A DNA stretch of 64,000 nt from Marinilactibacillus piezotolerans. Lineage in GTDB: Bacteria; Bacillota; Bacilli; Lactobacillales; Carnobacteriaceae_A. This document shows positions 1-9,877 of the stretch, piece after piece (within the stretch, counting starts at the first letter, position 1; every line of letters starts with the position of its first letter). Made by a program: the position numbers and the translations under genes. The notes under the pieces are model-generated. The model saw nothing but the letters and a program-made list of their open reading frames with translations. It was not told the origin of the DNA and ran no database searches. The DNA is taken from the NCBI RefSeq assembly GCF_900114235.1, contig NZ_FOSJ01000001.1, positions 1 to 64,000 on the forward strand. The letters run 5' to 3'.

Positions 1-101
1 TTTGTTTTGGTCTTGGATAAGTCATCCAACCCCATTATAAAGGACTTTTTTATGTGTTGAAACAGTTAAATTATTTAATGCAACACTAGTGATATGATAT
101 A

Positions 102-130
102 AAGATACTTTTAGCGAAGTATCTTTTTTA
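102..130 (+). terminator. Intrinsic terminator upstream of rnc
   Basis: A 9-bp perfect stem (102-110 with 117-125, 6-nt loop) is followed by a T-run. It would end a transcript entering from the left edge. The first 100 bases show no convincing coding sequence. Confidence 0.75.
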
Positions 131-204
131 TTTGTATTGTACAGAGTCTGCATTAGATTAGCTCAACGAATGGATTGTATATTTATTTTTAACTTTTTTT
201 CAAG

Positions 205-236
205 TATAATATAGTTATATAATTGATTGAAAGGAG
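205..236 (+). promoter_or_regulatory. Promoter -10 and ribosome binding site for rnc
   Basis: A consensus TATAAT lies at 205-210 and AAGGAG at 231-236, nine bases before the TTG start of rnc. The -35 region is T-rich and not clearly consensus, so the promoter rests on the -10 and its position downstream of a terminator. Confidence 0.5.
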
Positions 237-245
237 TGTAAAAGT

Positions 246-944
246 TTGACTGAACAACTTTTTGAGCATGTAAAGAATAATTTTGGAATCACATTTCATG
301 ATAATGAGTTATTGATTGAAGCCTTTACTCATTCATCCTATGCGAATGATCACCGAGACTTAACATTAAAAAATTTAGAACGTTTAGAATTTTTAGGCGA
401 CGCTGTGTTAGAATTAACAGTTTCTGAATATCTGTACAAAAAATTTCCCGAATTACCAGAAGGTCAATTAACTCGTATGCGTGCTTCTATCGTCAGAGCA
501 GAAAGTCTGGCAAAATTAGCAAAGGAATGTGAATTAGCTCAGTTTCTTTGTCTGGGAAAAGGTGAAGAGCTAATGAACGGACGCAAGAGACCATCACTAT
601 TGTGTGATGTTTTTGAAGCCTTCGTTGGTGCCATATTTTTAGATCAGGGAATGGAAACTGTAATGGATTTTCTAAGACGAGTTTTATTTCCTAAAATTGA
701 TTCCGGTGCTTTCTCTCATGGGATGGATCATAAAACAGCTTTACAGGAGTTATTGCAGAAAAACGGTGTCGTAACAATAGCGTATCAGGTCATAAAAGAA
801 ATTGGACCTGATCATGATCGGCAATTCGTTGTAGAAGTGTTTGTAGAAGGAGATTCATTAGGTACTGGTAAAGGTCGTTCTAAAAAGGGAGCAGAACAAG
901 AAGCTGCTAGAGTTGCCTTACAGACATTAGAAAAAAATAGTTAA
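246..944 (+). CDS. rnc: Ribonuclease III
   Basis: This cytoplasmic double-strand-specific endoribonuclease processes rRNA precursors and structured mRNAs. The 232-residue protein has the RNase III signature LEFLGDAVLEL near residues 47-57, which supplies acidic metal ligands, and a second acidic patch around CDVFEAFVGA. A C-terminal dsRNA-binding domain spans about residues 160-230, with the basic GKGRSKKGAEQEAA helix. Length is typical of the family. A TTG start is chosen because AAGGAG sits nine bases upstream. It heads the conserved rnc-smc-ftsY block of Firmicutes and probably begins that transcription unit. Confidence 0.97.
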   Translation: MTEQLFEHVKNNFGITFHDNELLIEAFTHSSYANDHRDLTLKNLERLEFLGDAVLELTVSEYLYKKFPELPEGQLTRMRASIVRAESLAKLAKECELAQFLCLGKGEELMNGRKRPSLLCDVFEAFVGAIFLDQGMETVMDFLRRVLFPKIDSGAFSHGMDHKTALQELLQKNGVVTIAYQVIKEIGPDHDRQFVVEVFVEGDSLGTGKGRSKKGAEQEAARVALQTLEKNS

Positions 945-1007
945 ATGAAACGAAAAAGAGTATTTTTCTTTTATCGCTTTATACGTTAGCAAGGAGAGAA
1001 AACGTCT

Positions 1008-4000
1008 GTGCAATTAAAGAGGCTAGAACTAAAAGGGTTTAAGTCGTTTGCCGACAAAACGACACTGGAATTTAACGATGGTGTTACAGCTGTGGTTGGA
1101 CCAAACGGTAGTGGAAAAAGTAATATAATCGAAGCCATTCGCTGGGTAATGGGAGAACAATCTGCCAAGAATCTTCGCGGGGGGCGGATGCATGATATTA
1201 TATTTTCTGGTACTGACTCAAGAAAATCAGTAAACATTGCAGAAGTCACCTTGATTTTAGATAATCAAGATGGCTTTCTTCCTGTCGACTTTGAAGAAGT
1301 AAGTGTAACTCGCCGAATCAATCGAAATGGTGAGAGTGATTATTTTATGAATAAACAGACTTGTCGTTTAAAAGATATTGTAGATTTATTCATGGATTCT
1401 GGATTAGGAAAGGAATCTTTCTCTATTATCTCTCAAGGTCAAGTCGAGGCAATCTTTAATAGTAAAGCAGAGGACCGTCGTTCCATTTTTGAAGAAGCTG
1501 CAGGTGTTTTTAAATACAAGATGCGAAAACAGAGTGCAGAAAGAAAACTGGAAGATACACAAGATAACCTTGACCGGGTACAGGATATTCTTTATGAATT
1601 AGATGCACAAGTAGAACCATTGAGGATTCAAAGTGATTTAGCAAAATCATATATTGAACAAAAAGAAGAATTAACCGGAATTGATATTGGATATACAGTA
1701 ATGAAGATCCAACAGTTACAACAAACGGTAGAGAACAATCAGGAAAAGCTCTCTGTAGTTACTGGAGACCTTACTGAACTGACGCAGTCAATTGATGATG
1801 ATAATCGAGATTTTCAAAAATATAAACTTGATCATCTCAAACTGGAACAACAGCGAGAAGAGTTGCAAAATAAGTTATTACAGATTGTCCAATCAATCGA
1901 ACGTACGGAATCAGCCTTAACACTTTATGCAGAAAAAGAGAAACATAAAGAAGCATTTGTAACTGAAAAAAAAGCAGCAATTAAAAGATTAGACGAACAG
2001 AAGTCAGCCATCACAACACAGCTTGATAGCGTGACTGTCAAATCAAAGAGGCTATCTGAAAAAGAAACAGCTTTAAAAAACGAGATTAACGAAAAGCAGG
2101 CACAAAAGGAACGTTTAGAAGGCAATAGAGAAGAAGCTATAGAAAATCTACGTGCCGCTTATATTGATCTAATGCAAGAACAAACCACTTTAAAAAATGA
2201 ACAAACTTATCTGGAGCGTCAACTACAACAACAAGCTGTTTCTAAAGAAAAAGTTTCAAGAAATTCAGTAAAAACAACTCAAGAACTGAATGAACTTGAA
2301 AAAGAAGTTGCTGCTAAATCAGAACTTCATTCTCAGCTTGAAAAAGAAGTAAATACTTTATTGAATTCTTTTCAGTCGACAAAAGAGCAATTGAATGCAT
2401 TGACTAGTTCGATTGAAAATAAAGAATTGCGTCTAAATCAATCTCAAAGTAAATTGCAGCAAGCCATTGCAAAGAGAACAAGCTTGCTTGAAATGCAGGA
2501 GAATTATGCAGGCTATTTTGCTGGTGTAAAAGCGGTGATGAAACAAAAATCACAATTAACTGGGATTGTGGGTACTGTTGCTGATCTAATCGAAGTACCC
2601 AAATCATACGTTGAAGCAATCGATACAGTATTATCCTCAACCAGTCAATTCATCGTGGTAGAAGATGAATTGGCTGGTCGTGAGGCGATTCAATATCTAA
2701 AAGCGACACGAGCCGGCAGAGCGACTTTCCTGCCACTCACTACGATCCAGTCCCGCCTGATAAGACCAGAAATCAAAAACTCTGCCAAACAAATTCCAGG
2801 TTTTATCGGAATAGCAAGTGAGTTAATTCATTATAATGACCGAGTATCAAACATATTGGAAAATTTATTAGGAAATACCATCGTAGCAGAATCATTAGAA
2901 GCTGCGAATACAATAGCTCGAACAGTCAATTATCGTTACCGAGTCGTTAGTCTTCAAGGAGACATGATGAATGCCGGAGGGTCAATGACTGGCGGAGGCG
3001 GAAAACGGTCTTCTAATTCTCATCTTTTTTCTCAAAAAAAGGAATTAAAAGATTTAAATATTTTTATAGATGAAGCAGAAAAAACAGTCCAGCTACGCAA
3101 AAAAGAACTCTCCAATGACAAAGATACTCTGGCAACAGTAAACAATAAACTGGAAGAGATTCGATCAAACGGAGAAGAGAAACGAGTAGAAGAAAAACAA
3201 CTTCAGAATGAACTCAATTCTGTCGAAGAAAAACGTACTCGTCTCAGCAGAGAGCAGCAAGCGTTATCCTATGAATCTAGCCAAGTAGAAAAAGAATTCT
3301 TTAACAGCCAAAAACGATTAGAAGAAATTAGTACTGAAAGAGAACTGATTGAAGATAAAATGGAGAAGCAGAAAAAGGAAATGAACGAATTATCTGCTGA
3401 AAAAGAAGATATAGAAGCTCAAAAGCTTCTAATCCAGAATGAGCTGGAAACACTGATAACAAATTTACAGTCTGTCAATGAACAGCAAGCAGCTGTAAAA
3501 GCAGAAGTCGCTCATTTTAAAAATCAGAAAAATCAAATTGATGAAAATATTGATTTATTGCACGCTGACCTTAAGGCTTATGAAGCTGGGGAAAATTTCG
3601 GATCCAAGGAAGAACTACAACAACAATTACTAAATTACAAGCAAAACAACAAACAGCTTCGAGAAAGAGAAGCTTCTATGAAATCTGAAATACAAAATAC
3701 TGAAGCTATACAGACCCAAATCGAAGATCGCTTAGTTGCTAAACAAGCCGATAAACAAAGACTTAGTGATTTGAAATCCAAAATTGAAATTGAATCTTCC
3801 CGTGCAGATGTTTCATTAGATCATCTATTAACTTATTTATCAGAAGAGTATGGAATGAGTTTTGAAGAAGCCAGACTGGATCCAATTGAATTATCAGAAG
3901 AAGAAGCTCAGAAAAAAGTTAAATTATTAAAAAAAGGAATTGAAGAATTAGGCCCCGTAAATATTGGGGCGATTCAGGAATATGAAAAAGTATTTGATCG

Positions 4001-4568
4001 ATTCACCTTTTTAAGTGAGCAACAACGGGACTTGCTTGAAGCCAAAGCAAAACTTTACGATACGATGGATCAGATGGATTCGGAAGTTGCTAAACGCTTC
4101 AAAGAAACTTTTGATCTGATAAAAGAACAGTTCACTCTCGTTTTTCCCCGTATGTTTGGGGGAGGAAAAGCTGAATTACGATTAACTGATCCAGAAAACC
4201 TTTTAACTTCTGGAGTTGAAATTGTTGCTCAACCTCCTGGAAAAAATTTACAGTCTTTAAGTCTCTTATCCGGTGGCGAAAGAGCATTGACGGCTATTTC
4301 TTTACTATTTGCCATTATAGAAGTGCGTCCTATTCCATTTTGTATATTAGATGAAGCAGAAGCAGCATTGGATGAAGCTAACGTTTCAAGATTTGGAAAG
4401 TATTTGCAGAACTTTTCAATGAATACCCAATTCATTGTTATCACTCACAGAAAAGGAACCATGGAAGAAGCTGATAGCTTATATGGAGTTACAATGCGGG
4501 AAAAAGGTGTTTCAAAATTAGTATCTGTAAGGTTGAAGGATGTTGAACAAATAGAAGGTGTCTCTTGA
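1008..4568 (+). CDS. smc: Chromosome segregation ATPase SMC
   Basis: SMC is the dimeric ATPase core of the bacterial condensin (with ScpA and ScpB), which compacts and helps segregate the nucleoid. The 1186-residue protein begins with a Walker A loop GPNGSGKSN (about 32-40). It has two long Glu/Lys/Gln-rich coiled coils flanking a glycine-containing hinge at about 510-680, then the signature LSGGERAL and Walker B FCILDEAEAALDE near 1090-1130. Length matches the family. A GTG start is used, with AAGGAG at 991-996. It lies 63 bp after rnc, as in most Bacilli. Confidence 0.98.
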   Translation: MQLKRLELKGFKSFADKTTLEFNDGVTAVVGPNGSGKSNIIEAIRWVMGEQSAKNLRGGRMHDIIFSGTDSRKSVNIAEVTLILDNQDGFLPVDFEEVSVTRRINRNGESDYFMNKQTCRLKDIVDLFMDSGLGKESFSIISQGQVEAIFNSKAEDRRSIFEEAAGVFKYKMRKQSAERKLEDTQDNLDRVQDILYELDAQVEPLRIQSDLAKSYIEQKEELTGIDIGYTVMKIQQLQQTVENNQEKLSVVTGDLTELTQSIDDDNRDFQKYKLDHLKLEQQREELQNKLLQIVQSIERTESALTLYAEKEKHKEAFVTEKKAAIKRLDEQKSAITTQLDSVTVKSKRLSEKETALKNEINEKQAQKERLEGNREEAIENLRAAYIDLMQEQTTLKNEQTYLERQLQQQAVSKEKVSRNSVKTTQELNELEKEVAAKSELHSQLEKEVNTLLNSFQSTKEQLNALTSSIENKELRLNQSQSKLQQAIAKRTSLLEMQENYAGYFAGVKAVMKQKSQLTGIVGTVADLIEVPKSYVEAIDTVLSSTSQFIVVEDELAGREAIQYLKATRAGRATFLPLTTIQSRLIRPEIKNSAKQIPGFIGIASELIHYNDRVSNILENLLGNTIVAESLEAANTIARTVNYRYRVVSLQGDMMNAGGSMTGGGGKRSSNSHLFSQKKELKDLNIFIDEAEKTVQLRKKELSNDKDTLATVNNKLEEIRSNGEEKRVEEKQLQNELNSVEEKRTRLSREQQALSYESSQVEKEFFNSQKRLEEISTERELIEDKMEKQKKEMNELSAEKEDIEAQKLLIQNELETLITNLQSVNEQQAAVKAEVAHFKNQKNQIDENIDLLHADLKAYEAGENFGSKEELQQQLLNYKQNNKQLREREASMKSEIQNTEAIQTQIEDRLVAKQADKQRLSDLKSKIEIESSRADVSLDHLLTYLSEEYGMSFEEARLDPIELSEEEAQKKVKLLKKGIEELGPVNIGAIQEYEKVFDRFTFLSEQQRDLLEAKAKLYDTMDQMDSEVAKRFKETFDLIKEQFTLVFPRMFGGGKAELRLTDPENLLTSGVEIVAQPPGKNLQSLSLLSGGERALTAISLLFAIIEVRPIPFCILDEAEAALDEANVSRFGKYLQNFSMNTQFIVITHRKGTMEEADSLYGVTMREKGVSKLVSVRLKDVEQIEGVS

Positions 4569-4672
4569 CCCATAGAGATCATTCACTATTTCAAAATGCT
4601 CATTTATTTTTCTAATTAGGTAAAAATTTTTTCAATATAACAAATCAATTATTTTATTTAGGAGCGTGCAGA

Positions 4673-5485
4673 GTGGGAATTAAATTAATAGCATTAGATT
4701 TAGATGGAACCTTGTTGAATAAAGAAAAAGAAGTTTCAGAAGAAAATAGACAAGCAATCCAGCGGGCAAAAGATGCTGGTGTTAAGGTTGTTTTGTGTAC
4801 TGGAAGACCCTTAAAAGCGATTCTTCATATTCTTGAAGCTTGTAACTTACTCGAAGATGGTGATTTGGGAATCACTTATAACGGTGGCCTGATTCAGTGG
4901 ACGCGAACAGGAGAAAGCTTAAGTCAAATAACTATGAGTAAAGAAGAAGTTTTAGAAATCTATGAACTAAGTAAAACACTAGACGTTCCTTGTAATTTCA
5001 TTGATTTGAATACTGTTTATGAACCAGGTTATCCAAATGGTAAAAATTCATTATATCCAACTATAATGAATTTGCTTCCTTTTAAGCCTATTAATACTGC
5101 TTCCCTTCCAGATTCTACCGCTATGAATAAGCTGATATTCTGCTGGCATGAGTTCGAATTGGATGAAGCAATCAGAAAAATACCTGCTGAGTATTATGAT
5201 AGATATACAATAATGAAGTCACGTCCAAATTTGCTTGAAATCCTGCCTAAAGCTGTAGATAAAGGAAAAGGATTAGCATTGCTGGCAAAGGAATTGGCAC
5301 TAGATGTGAGTGAAATCATGGCAATTGGGGATCAGGAAAATGATCTGGCAATGATCCAGTATGCGGGTATTGGAGTTGCTATGGAAAATGCTACTGATGA
5401 AGTGAAAAAACATGCAGATCTTATTACAAAGTCGAATGTCGACCATGGTGTTGCTTATGCTATTGATCAATATGTGTTAAACTGA
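4673..5485 (+). CDS. Cof-type HAD-IIB family phosphatase
   Basis: A haloacid dehalogenase-superfamily hydrolase, probably acting on small phosphorylated metabolites; the natural substrate cannot be read from sequence. Motif I DLDGTLL occurs near residues 8-14, motif II CTGRP near 42-46, a conserved Lys in the C-terminal third, and motif IV GDQENDLAM near 219-227. The large C2-type cap between motifs II and III and the 270-residue length fit the Cof/YidA group. A GTG start is preceded by AGGAG. The gene lies between smc and ftsY, a common position for a HAD gene in Lactobacillales. Confidence 0.9.
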   Translation: MGIKLIALDLDGTLLNKEKEVSEENRQAIQRAKDAGVKVVLCTGRPLKAILHILEACNLLEDGDLGITYNGGLIQWTRTGESLSQITMSKEEVLEIYELSKTLDVPCNFIDLNTVYEPGYPNGKNSLYPTIMNLLPFKPINTASLPDSTAMNKLIFCWHEFELDEAIRKIPAEYYDRYTIMKSRPNLLEILPKAVDKGKGLALLAKELALDVSEIMAIGDQENDLAMIQYAGIGVAMENATDEVKKHADLITKSNVDHGVAYAIDQYVLN

Positions 5486-5549
5486 TTTAAATAGCATTTG
5501 ACTGTTATTCTAAATAATCTACTACATTTAAATAGAAAGTTGGGAAAAC

Positions 5550-6596
5550 ATGGGATTATTCGATAAAATCAAATCCGCCTTTACGAATACAGATAAAGAA
5601 ATTAAATTGCCAGAAGAAACTGAACAAAAACAACTTGAACAAGTAAAAAAAGAACAAGAAAAAGCGAATTCATATGAAAAAGGTTTGCAGAAGTCCCGTC
5701 GCTCATTCACACGTCGCTTAAATGAACTTTTTGCTAATTTCCGTTATGAAGATGAGGAATTCTTTGAAGAATTGGAAGATTTGCTGATCGAATCAGATGT
5801 TGGTTTCGAAGCAACGATGTATATTTCTGAAACATTAAGACAGGAATCTAAAGTGCAGAATGTTAAAAGTATGGCAGATGCAGAACGAGTTATCGTTCAA
5901 ACAATGGTCGATTTATATGGGGAAACTAATCCGGATCATCATATATTTAATGATAACCCAAACGGTTTAACAGTCATTTTGTTCGTGGGCGTTAATGGTG
6001 TGGGGAAAACAACTACAATAGCTAAAATGGCTCATCAATATATTGACCAAGGAAAAAAAGTAGTTATGGCAGCCGGTGATACATTTAGAGCAGGTGCTAT
6101 TGAACAATTACATGTTTGGGGAGACCGGGTAGGCGCACAAGTCGTGTCAACTAAACAAGGTGGAGACCCCGCTGCAGTTGTTTATGACGGAATCGTTCAA
6201 GCAAGAGAACATCAGGCTGATGTTTTACTTATTGACACCGCTGGTCGTCTTCAAAATAAAAAGAATTTAATGAATGAACTAGAGAAAATGAAACGCGTCA
6301 TCAGCAGAGAAATTCCTGATGCTCCTCATGAAACTTTGTTGGTGCTGGATGCAACAACTGGTCAGAATGCATTAAATCAAGCAAAAATCTTTAAAGAGAC
6401 AACAGACGTTACAGGAATCGTATTGACTAAAATGGATGGTACTGCCAAAGGTGGAATCGTGCTTGCAATTGGTAAAGAATTGAACATCCCTGTGAAATTC
6501 GTTGGACTTGGTGAGACTATGAATGATCTTCATCCTTTTGATACAGAAAAATTTGCTTATGGATTATTCAAAGAACTAATCCAGCAGACAGCCTAG
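5550..6596 (+). CDS. ftsY: Signal recognition particle receptor FtsY
   Basis: FtsY is the membrane-associated SRP receptor GTPase that docks Ffh-ribosome complexes at the Sec translocon. The 348-residue protein has a charged Lys/Glu-rich N-terminal A region (about 1-50), the N domain, and a G domain with P-loop GVNGVGKTTT, DTAGRL, and TKMDGTAKGG with a C-terminal GLGE. The short A domain is typical of Gram-positive FtsY. It is followed by ylxM and ffh, so receptor and particle GTPase are probably co-expressed. Confidence 0.97.
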   Translation: MGLFDKIKSAFTNTDKEIKLPEETEQKQLEQVKKEQEKANSYEKGLQKSRRSFTRRLNELFANFRYEDEEFFEELEDLLIESDVGFEATMYISETLRQESKVQNVKSMADAERVIVQTMVDLYGETNPDHHIFNDNPNGLTVILFVGVNGVGKTTTIAKMAHQYIDQGKKVVMAAGDTFRAGAIEQLHVWGDRVGAQVVSTKQGGDPAAVVYDGIVQAREHQADVLLIDTAGRLQNKKNLMNELEKMKRVISREIPDAPHETLLVLDATTGQNALNQAKIFKETTDVTGIVLTKMDGTAKGGIVLAIGKELNIPVKFVGLGETMNDLHPFDTEKFAYGLFKELIQQTA

Positions 6597-6608
6597 AGGA
6601 GCATATAA

Positions 6609-6959
6609 ATGGAACTAGAGAAAACACTTCAAATGAATACTCTTTTCAGTTTCTATGGACCACTTCTAACGAATAAACAACAAGAATATATGAGATTATA
6701 TTATGGAGATGATTATTCACTAGGTGAAATCGCCGAGGCTTTTGGTATCAGCAGGCAAGCTGTCTATGATAATATAAGACGATCAGAAACAATTTTAAAT
6801 GATTATGAAGAAAAACTGCATTTAGTTGAAGACTTTGATCGAAAACAAGATGCACTAAATGAGATTCGTTCATACGCAGAAAAAAATTATGCCAATGATA
6901 AGACATTATTGCATTTACTTCATAAAGTAAGCTATGAACCTAAACGAGAGGGGAAATAA
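6609..6959 (+). CDS. ylxM: YlxM family DNA-binding/SRP-associated protein
   Basis: This small 116-residue helical protein has a sigma-70 region-4-like helix-turn-helix (about 18-60, with [19 protein letters not shown]). YlxM proteins are almost always encoded just before ffh, and streptococcal YlxM modulates SRP GTPase activity. Here it starts 12 bp after ftsY and ends 5 bp before ffh, strongly suggesting co-translation. AGGAG precedes the ATG. The function is taken from family knowledge; the HTH and gene order are visible. Confidence 0.93.
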   Translation: MELEKTLQMNTLFSFYGPLLTNKQQEYMRLYYGDDYSLGEIAEAFGISRQAVYDNIRRSETILNDYEEKLHLVEDFDRKQDALNEIRSYAEKNYANDKTLLHLLHKVSYEPKREGK

Positions 6960-6964
6960 CCTGA

Positions 6965-8389
6965 ATGGCCTTTGAAGGATTAACTGGACGTTTGCAAGAT
7001 GCATTTTCTGGTCTTCGCAAAAAAGGAAAGATTACAGAAGCTGATGTTAAAGATGCAATGCGTGAAGTACGTTTGGCTTTACTTGAAGCCGATGTCAACT
7101 ATAAAGTTGTTAGAGAATTTGTTAAAACTGTAAGAGAAAAAGCAATTGGGGAAGAAGTCCTTGAAAGTATTAATGGAGGACAACAAGTCGTTAAGATTGT
7201 TAATGATGAGTTGACTCATTTAATGGGAGGAACACAAGAAAAGATCATCTTCGCTGATCGTGGACCAACTGTTTATATGATGACTGGTCTACAAGGTGCT
7301 GGTAAAACAACAACTGCTGGTAAACTAGCGAATTATTTACGTAAACATGAAAACAAAAAACCTATGATGGTTGCTGCAGATATTTATCGTCCAGCTGCGA
7401 TTGATCAATTACAGACCGTTGGAAACGACTTGAATATTCCTGTATTTAGTATGGGGGATCAAGTGAGTCCAGTAGAGATTGCAGAAAAAGGAATACAAGA
7501 AGCGAAAGATACGAACCGAGACGTTGTTATTATTGATACCGCTGGTCGTCTGCATATCGATGAGACCCTCATGGATGAATTGGAAAATGTAAAAACAGCG
7601 GTAAATCCACATGAAATTTTCTTGGTCGTAGATGCCATGACTGGTCAAGATGCCGTTAATGTAGCAAATACATTTAATGATCGTTTGGACATTACTAGTG
7701 TTATTTTAACAAAACTAGATGGTGACACTCGTGGTGGGGCAGCTCTTTCCATCCGTTCGGTAACACAAAAACCAATCAAATTCACTGGTACCGGAGAACG
7801 CCTTGATGCTTTAGAACCATTCCATCCAGACCGTATGGCAAATCGAATTCTTGGAATGGGCGATATTCTTACATTAGTAGAGCGTGCCCAACAGGAAGTA
7901 GATGAGAAAAAAGCAGAAGAAATGGCTGTAAAAATGCGTGAAAATACGTATGATTTCAACGATTTCATTGAACAGATGGACCAAATGCAGAACATGGGAC
8001 CCATGGAAGACTTATTAAAAATGATTCCAGGTGTCAACCAGATACCTGGAATGGATCAATTCGAAATGGATCCTAAAGAAATGGCTCATATGAAAGCAAT
8101 TGTTATGTCCATGACTCCTGAAGAAAGAACTAATCCGGACCTATTATCTCAAAAACGCAGACGCAGAATTGCAAAAGGTTCTGCTAGAAATATTGCAGAA
8201 GTAAACCGGATGATCAAGCAGTTCAAACAATCAAAAGAAATGATGAGTAAAATGTCCAATGGCAACATGAGTGGTATGGAGAGCTTATTCGGCGGTGGAG
8301 TAAAAGGAAAACTAGGGAAAATGGCATTTAATAAAGCCTCCAAAAACTTTAATAAAAAGAAAAAGAAAAAGATTAGACGTAAAAAATAA
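6965..8389 (+). CDS. ffh: Signal recognition particle protein Ffh
   Basis: Ffh is the SRP GTPase that binds signal sequences emerging from ribosomes together with SRP RNA. The 474-residue protein shows the N domain, a G domain with P-loop GLQGAGKTTT, DTAGRLH and TKLDGDTRGG, and a methionine-rich M domain from about residue 295 with the RNA-binding stretch around SQKRRRRIAKGS. The C-terminus is a run of lysines and arginines. It is the last gene of the ftsY-ylxM-ffh group and is followed by a strong terminator. No SRP RNA gene is seen in this window. Confidence 0.98.
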   Translation: MAFEGLTGRLQDAFSGLRKKGKITEADVKDAMREVRLALLEADVNYKVVREFVKTVREKAIGEEVLESINGGQQVVKIVNDELTHLMGGTQEKIIFADRGPTVYMMTGLQGAGKTTTAGKLANYLRKHENKKPMMVAADIYRPAAIDQLQTVGNDLNIPVFSMGDQVSPVEIAEKGIQEAKDTNRDVVIIDTAGRLHIDETLMDELENVKTAVNPHEIFLVVDAMTGQDAVNVANTFNDRLDITSVILTKLDGDTRGGAALSIRSVTQKPIKFTGTGERLDALEPFHPDRMANRILGMGDILTLVERAQQEVDEKKAEEMAVKMRENTYDFNDFIEQMDQMQNMGPMEDLLKMIPGVNQIPGMDQFEMDPKEMAHMKAIVMSMTPEERTNPDLLSQKRRRRIAKGSARNIAEVNRMIKQFKQSKEMMSKMSNGNMSGMESLFGGGVKGKLGKMAFNKASKNFNKKKKKKIRRKK

Positions 8390-8401
8390 TACTATCGAAA
8401 T

Positions 8402-8449
8402 AATACCCTGACAAATTATTGAATAAGTTTGTCAGGGTATTATTTTTTT
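8402..8449. terminator. Bidirectional terminator between ffh and the small minus-strand gene
   Basis: A 14-bp perfect stem (8402-8415 with 8428-8441) is followed by seven T on the plus strand. It sits between convergent genes and could serve both. Confidence 0.9.
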
Positions 8450-8459
8450 AATTTCTGTT

Positions 8460-8795
8460 CTAGAGCCAGGCCTGCTTATCTTCTACATATTCTATAATTT
8501 TTGATAATTCTACCTCTTCGGCTATTTCCTCATTATTCAATAAAACAGCTAATCTTTCTGAATCAAATCCTAATTCCTGGCTCATTTCTTCTAATGTTAA
8601 ACTTCTTGCTGTCTGTATTTCCTCTATTCTTGCCATATAGACGATTGTTTCAATTTCTCTGTCTGTCATTTCATCTTCAATAGAATATTCGGATTTAAGA
8701 ATTTCTTTGATAGAAAAAATATCTAAAAATTTACCTATCCCTTTAGCAAATAGTTGAATTTGTCTCATAATATAGTCCTGATCTTCTAAGCTCAT
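8460..8795 (-). CDS. Conserved hypothetical protein, DUF6483-like
   Basis: A soluble 111-residue protein starting MSLEDQDYIMRQIQLFAK. The open frame extends further upstream, but this ATG is preceded by AAAAGGAGT at good spacing and the extra residues have no family look. The N-terminal pattern (xDYIMRxIxxxAxxIGKxL) resembles a small uncharacterised Firmicutes family that I associate with DUF6483; that assignment is from memory. The protein is acidic and helical, with no catalytic motif. It is encoded convergently with ffh and divergently from rpsP. Confidence 0.6.
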   Translation of the reverse strand: MSLEDQDYIMRQIQLFAKGIGKFLDIFSIKEILKSEYSIEDEMTDREIETIVYMARIEEIQTARSLTLEEMSQELGFDSERLAVLLNNEEIAEEVELSKIIEYVEDKQAWL

Positions 8796-8870
8796 TTTAG
8801 GAACTCCTTTTATTTTTACTATAGCATAAATCAACTTAAAATAATTTTTTGTTCTGTAAAGAAAAAACAC

Positions 8871-8899
8871 TTTACAACATAGTTCCCTCATGTTATGAT
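8871..8899 (+). promoter_or_regulatory. Strong promoter for rpsP
   Basis: TTTACA (8871-8876) and extended TATGAT (8894-8899, preceded by TG) are separated by 17 bp. This near-consensus sigma-A promoter lies 80 bp upstream of the ribosomal protein S16 start. Confidence 0.8.
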
Positions 8900-8978
8900 A
8901 AGCTTCGTGAGATTGAGAGAAGGCATTAGTTGAAGTATTCAAGTAGTGCTGGACACTAACAGGAGGTGCAAGTTAAAC

Positions 8979-9251
8979 ATGGCAGTAAAAATTCGTATGA
9001 AACGTATGGGTTCTAAAAGAAAACCTTTTTACCGTTTAGTTGTTGCGGATTCTCGTGCTCCACGTGATGGTCGTATTATTGAAGCGGTTGGAACATATAA
9101 CCCAGTATCAACACCGGCTGAAGTTAAAGTGGACGAAGAACTCGTTTTAAAATGGCTAAGAGAAGGCGCTAAACCGTCTGATACAGTTAAAAATCTTCTT
9201 TCTAAAGAAGGAATTATTAAAAAATTCCACGACGAAAAAAGAAGAAAATAA
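8979..9251 (+). CDS. rpsP: 30S ribosomal protein S16
   Basis: A structural protein of the small ribosomal subunit (90 residues). The N-terminus [19 protein letters not shown] and the [14 protein letters not shown] block are diagnostic. The frame stays open 33 bases further upstream, but AGGAGGTG at 8961-8968 fixes the ATG at 8979. It is followed by khpA, rimM and trmD, the standard Firmicutes order. Confidence 0.98.
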   Translation: MAVKIRMKRMGSKRKPFYRLVVADSRAPRDGRIIEAVGTYNPVSTPAEVKVDEELVLKWLREGAKPSDTVKNLLSKEGIIKKFHDEKRRK

Positions 9252-9317
9252 TGAACTTAAAGATCTTACTTGATTGCTTTCAGTCAAGTAAGTGATCCTA
9301 CATAAAAGGATGGTATT

Positions 9318-9563
9318 ATGACTGATAAAGAAATGAGAGAATTGATTCTTACAATTGTCAATCCGTTAGTCAGTCATCCCGATGAAGTCAAACTTGACTT
9401 GCAAGACACCGATGAATTCCATGAATATCTATTATCGGTTCATCCTGATGATGTCGGTCGTGTGATTGGAAAGAAAGGACGAATTGCTAAAGCCATTCGT
9501 GCTATTGTCTATAGTATCCAATTTGACGGACCAAAACGTGTACGTTTAACAATTGTAGATTAA
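9318..9563 (+). CDS. khpA: KH domain RNA-binding protein KhpA
   Basis: This 81-residue single KH-domain protein is the partner of KhpB/Jag; the pair binds RNAs and influences cell elongation and division in streptococci and lactobacilli. The KH GxxG loop is visible as VIGKKGRIAKAIR in the middle of the protein. The gene starts 66 bp after rpsP, and the pair is conserved across Firmicutes. Also known as ylqC. Confidence 0.94.
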   Translation: MTDKEMRELILTIVNPLVSHPDEVKLDLQDTDEFHEYLLSVHPDDVGRVIGKKGRIAKAIRAIVYSIQFDGPKRVRLTIVD

Positions 9564-9877
9564 TAGAGTAGTCTAGATTTTACTGATTCAAGTAAAATAA
9601 AAACTATAGTTCAATCCATGTTAGATAATTTGATGGTTAATAGGGAATGGGGATGCCTCTGAGGAGAACATCTCCATTTTCTTATATTATAGAATAATAA
9701 AAGGCAATGACCATTAGCAGTAAAACATTTTGCAAGCGTGTCTTTAGAAGCAGCGTATAGGAAGAGTAGTTTTTTCGATATTGTAAATAGACTATCTCAT
9801 GGGAAGCTAGGCAGATTCGGCAATACGCTAGATGGAGTACTATCTTATAGAATAAATATATTTTTAGGAGAAGGATA
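9564..9877 (+). other. 314-bp intergenic region with two hairpins between khpA and rimM
   Basis: No gene is supported here on either strand. Two structures are visible: an 8-bp stem at 9577-9584/9591-9598 without a T-run, and a 10-bp stem with one G-T pair at 9646-9655/9669-9678 followed by TTTCTTATATT, which could be a weak terminator. Two AT-rich segments containing CTTATA(TTA)TAGAATAA occur at about 9681-9697 and 9844-9857. A promoter for rimM-trmD presumably lies here but I cannot pin it down. Confidence 0.4.

Noticed and set aside
1-100. End of an upstream gene such as acpP
   Set aside because: No conserved residues could be read in any frame.
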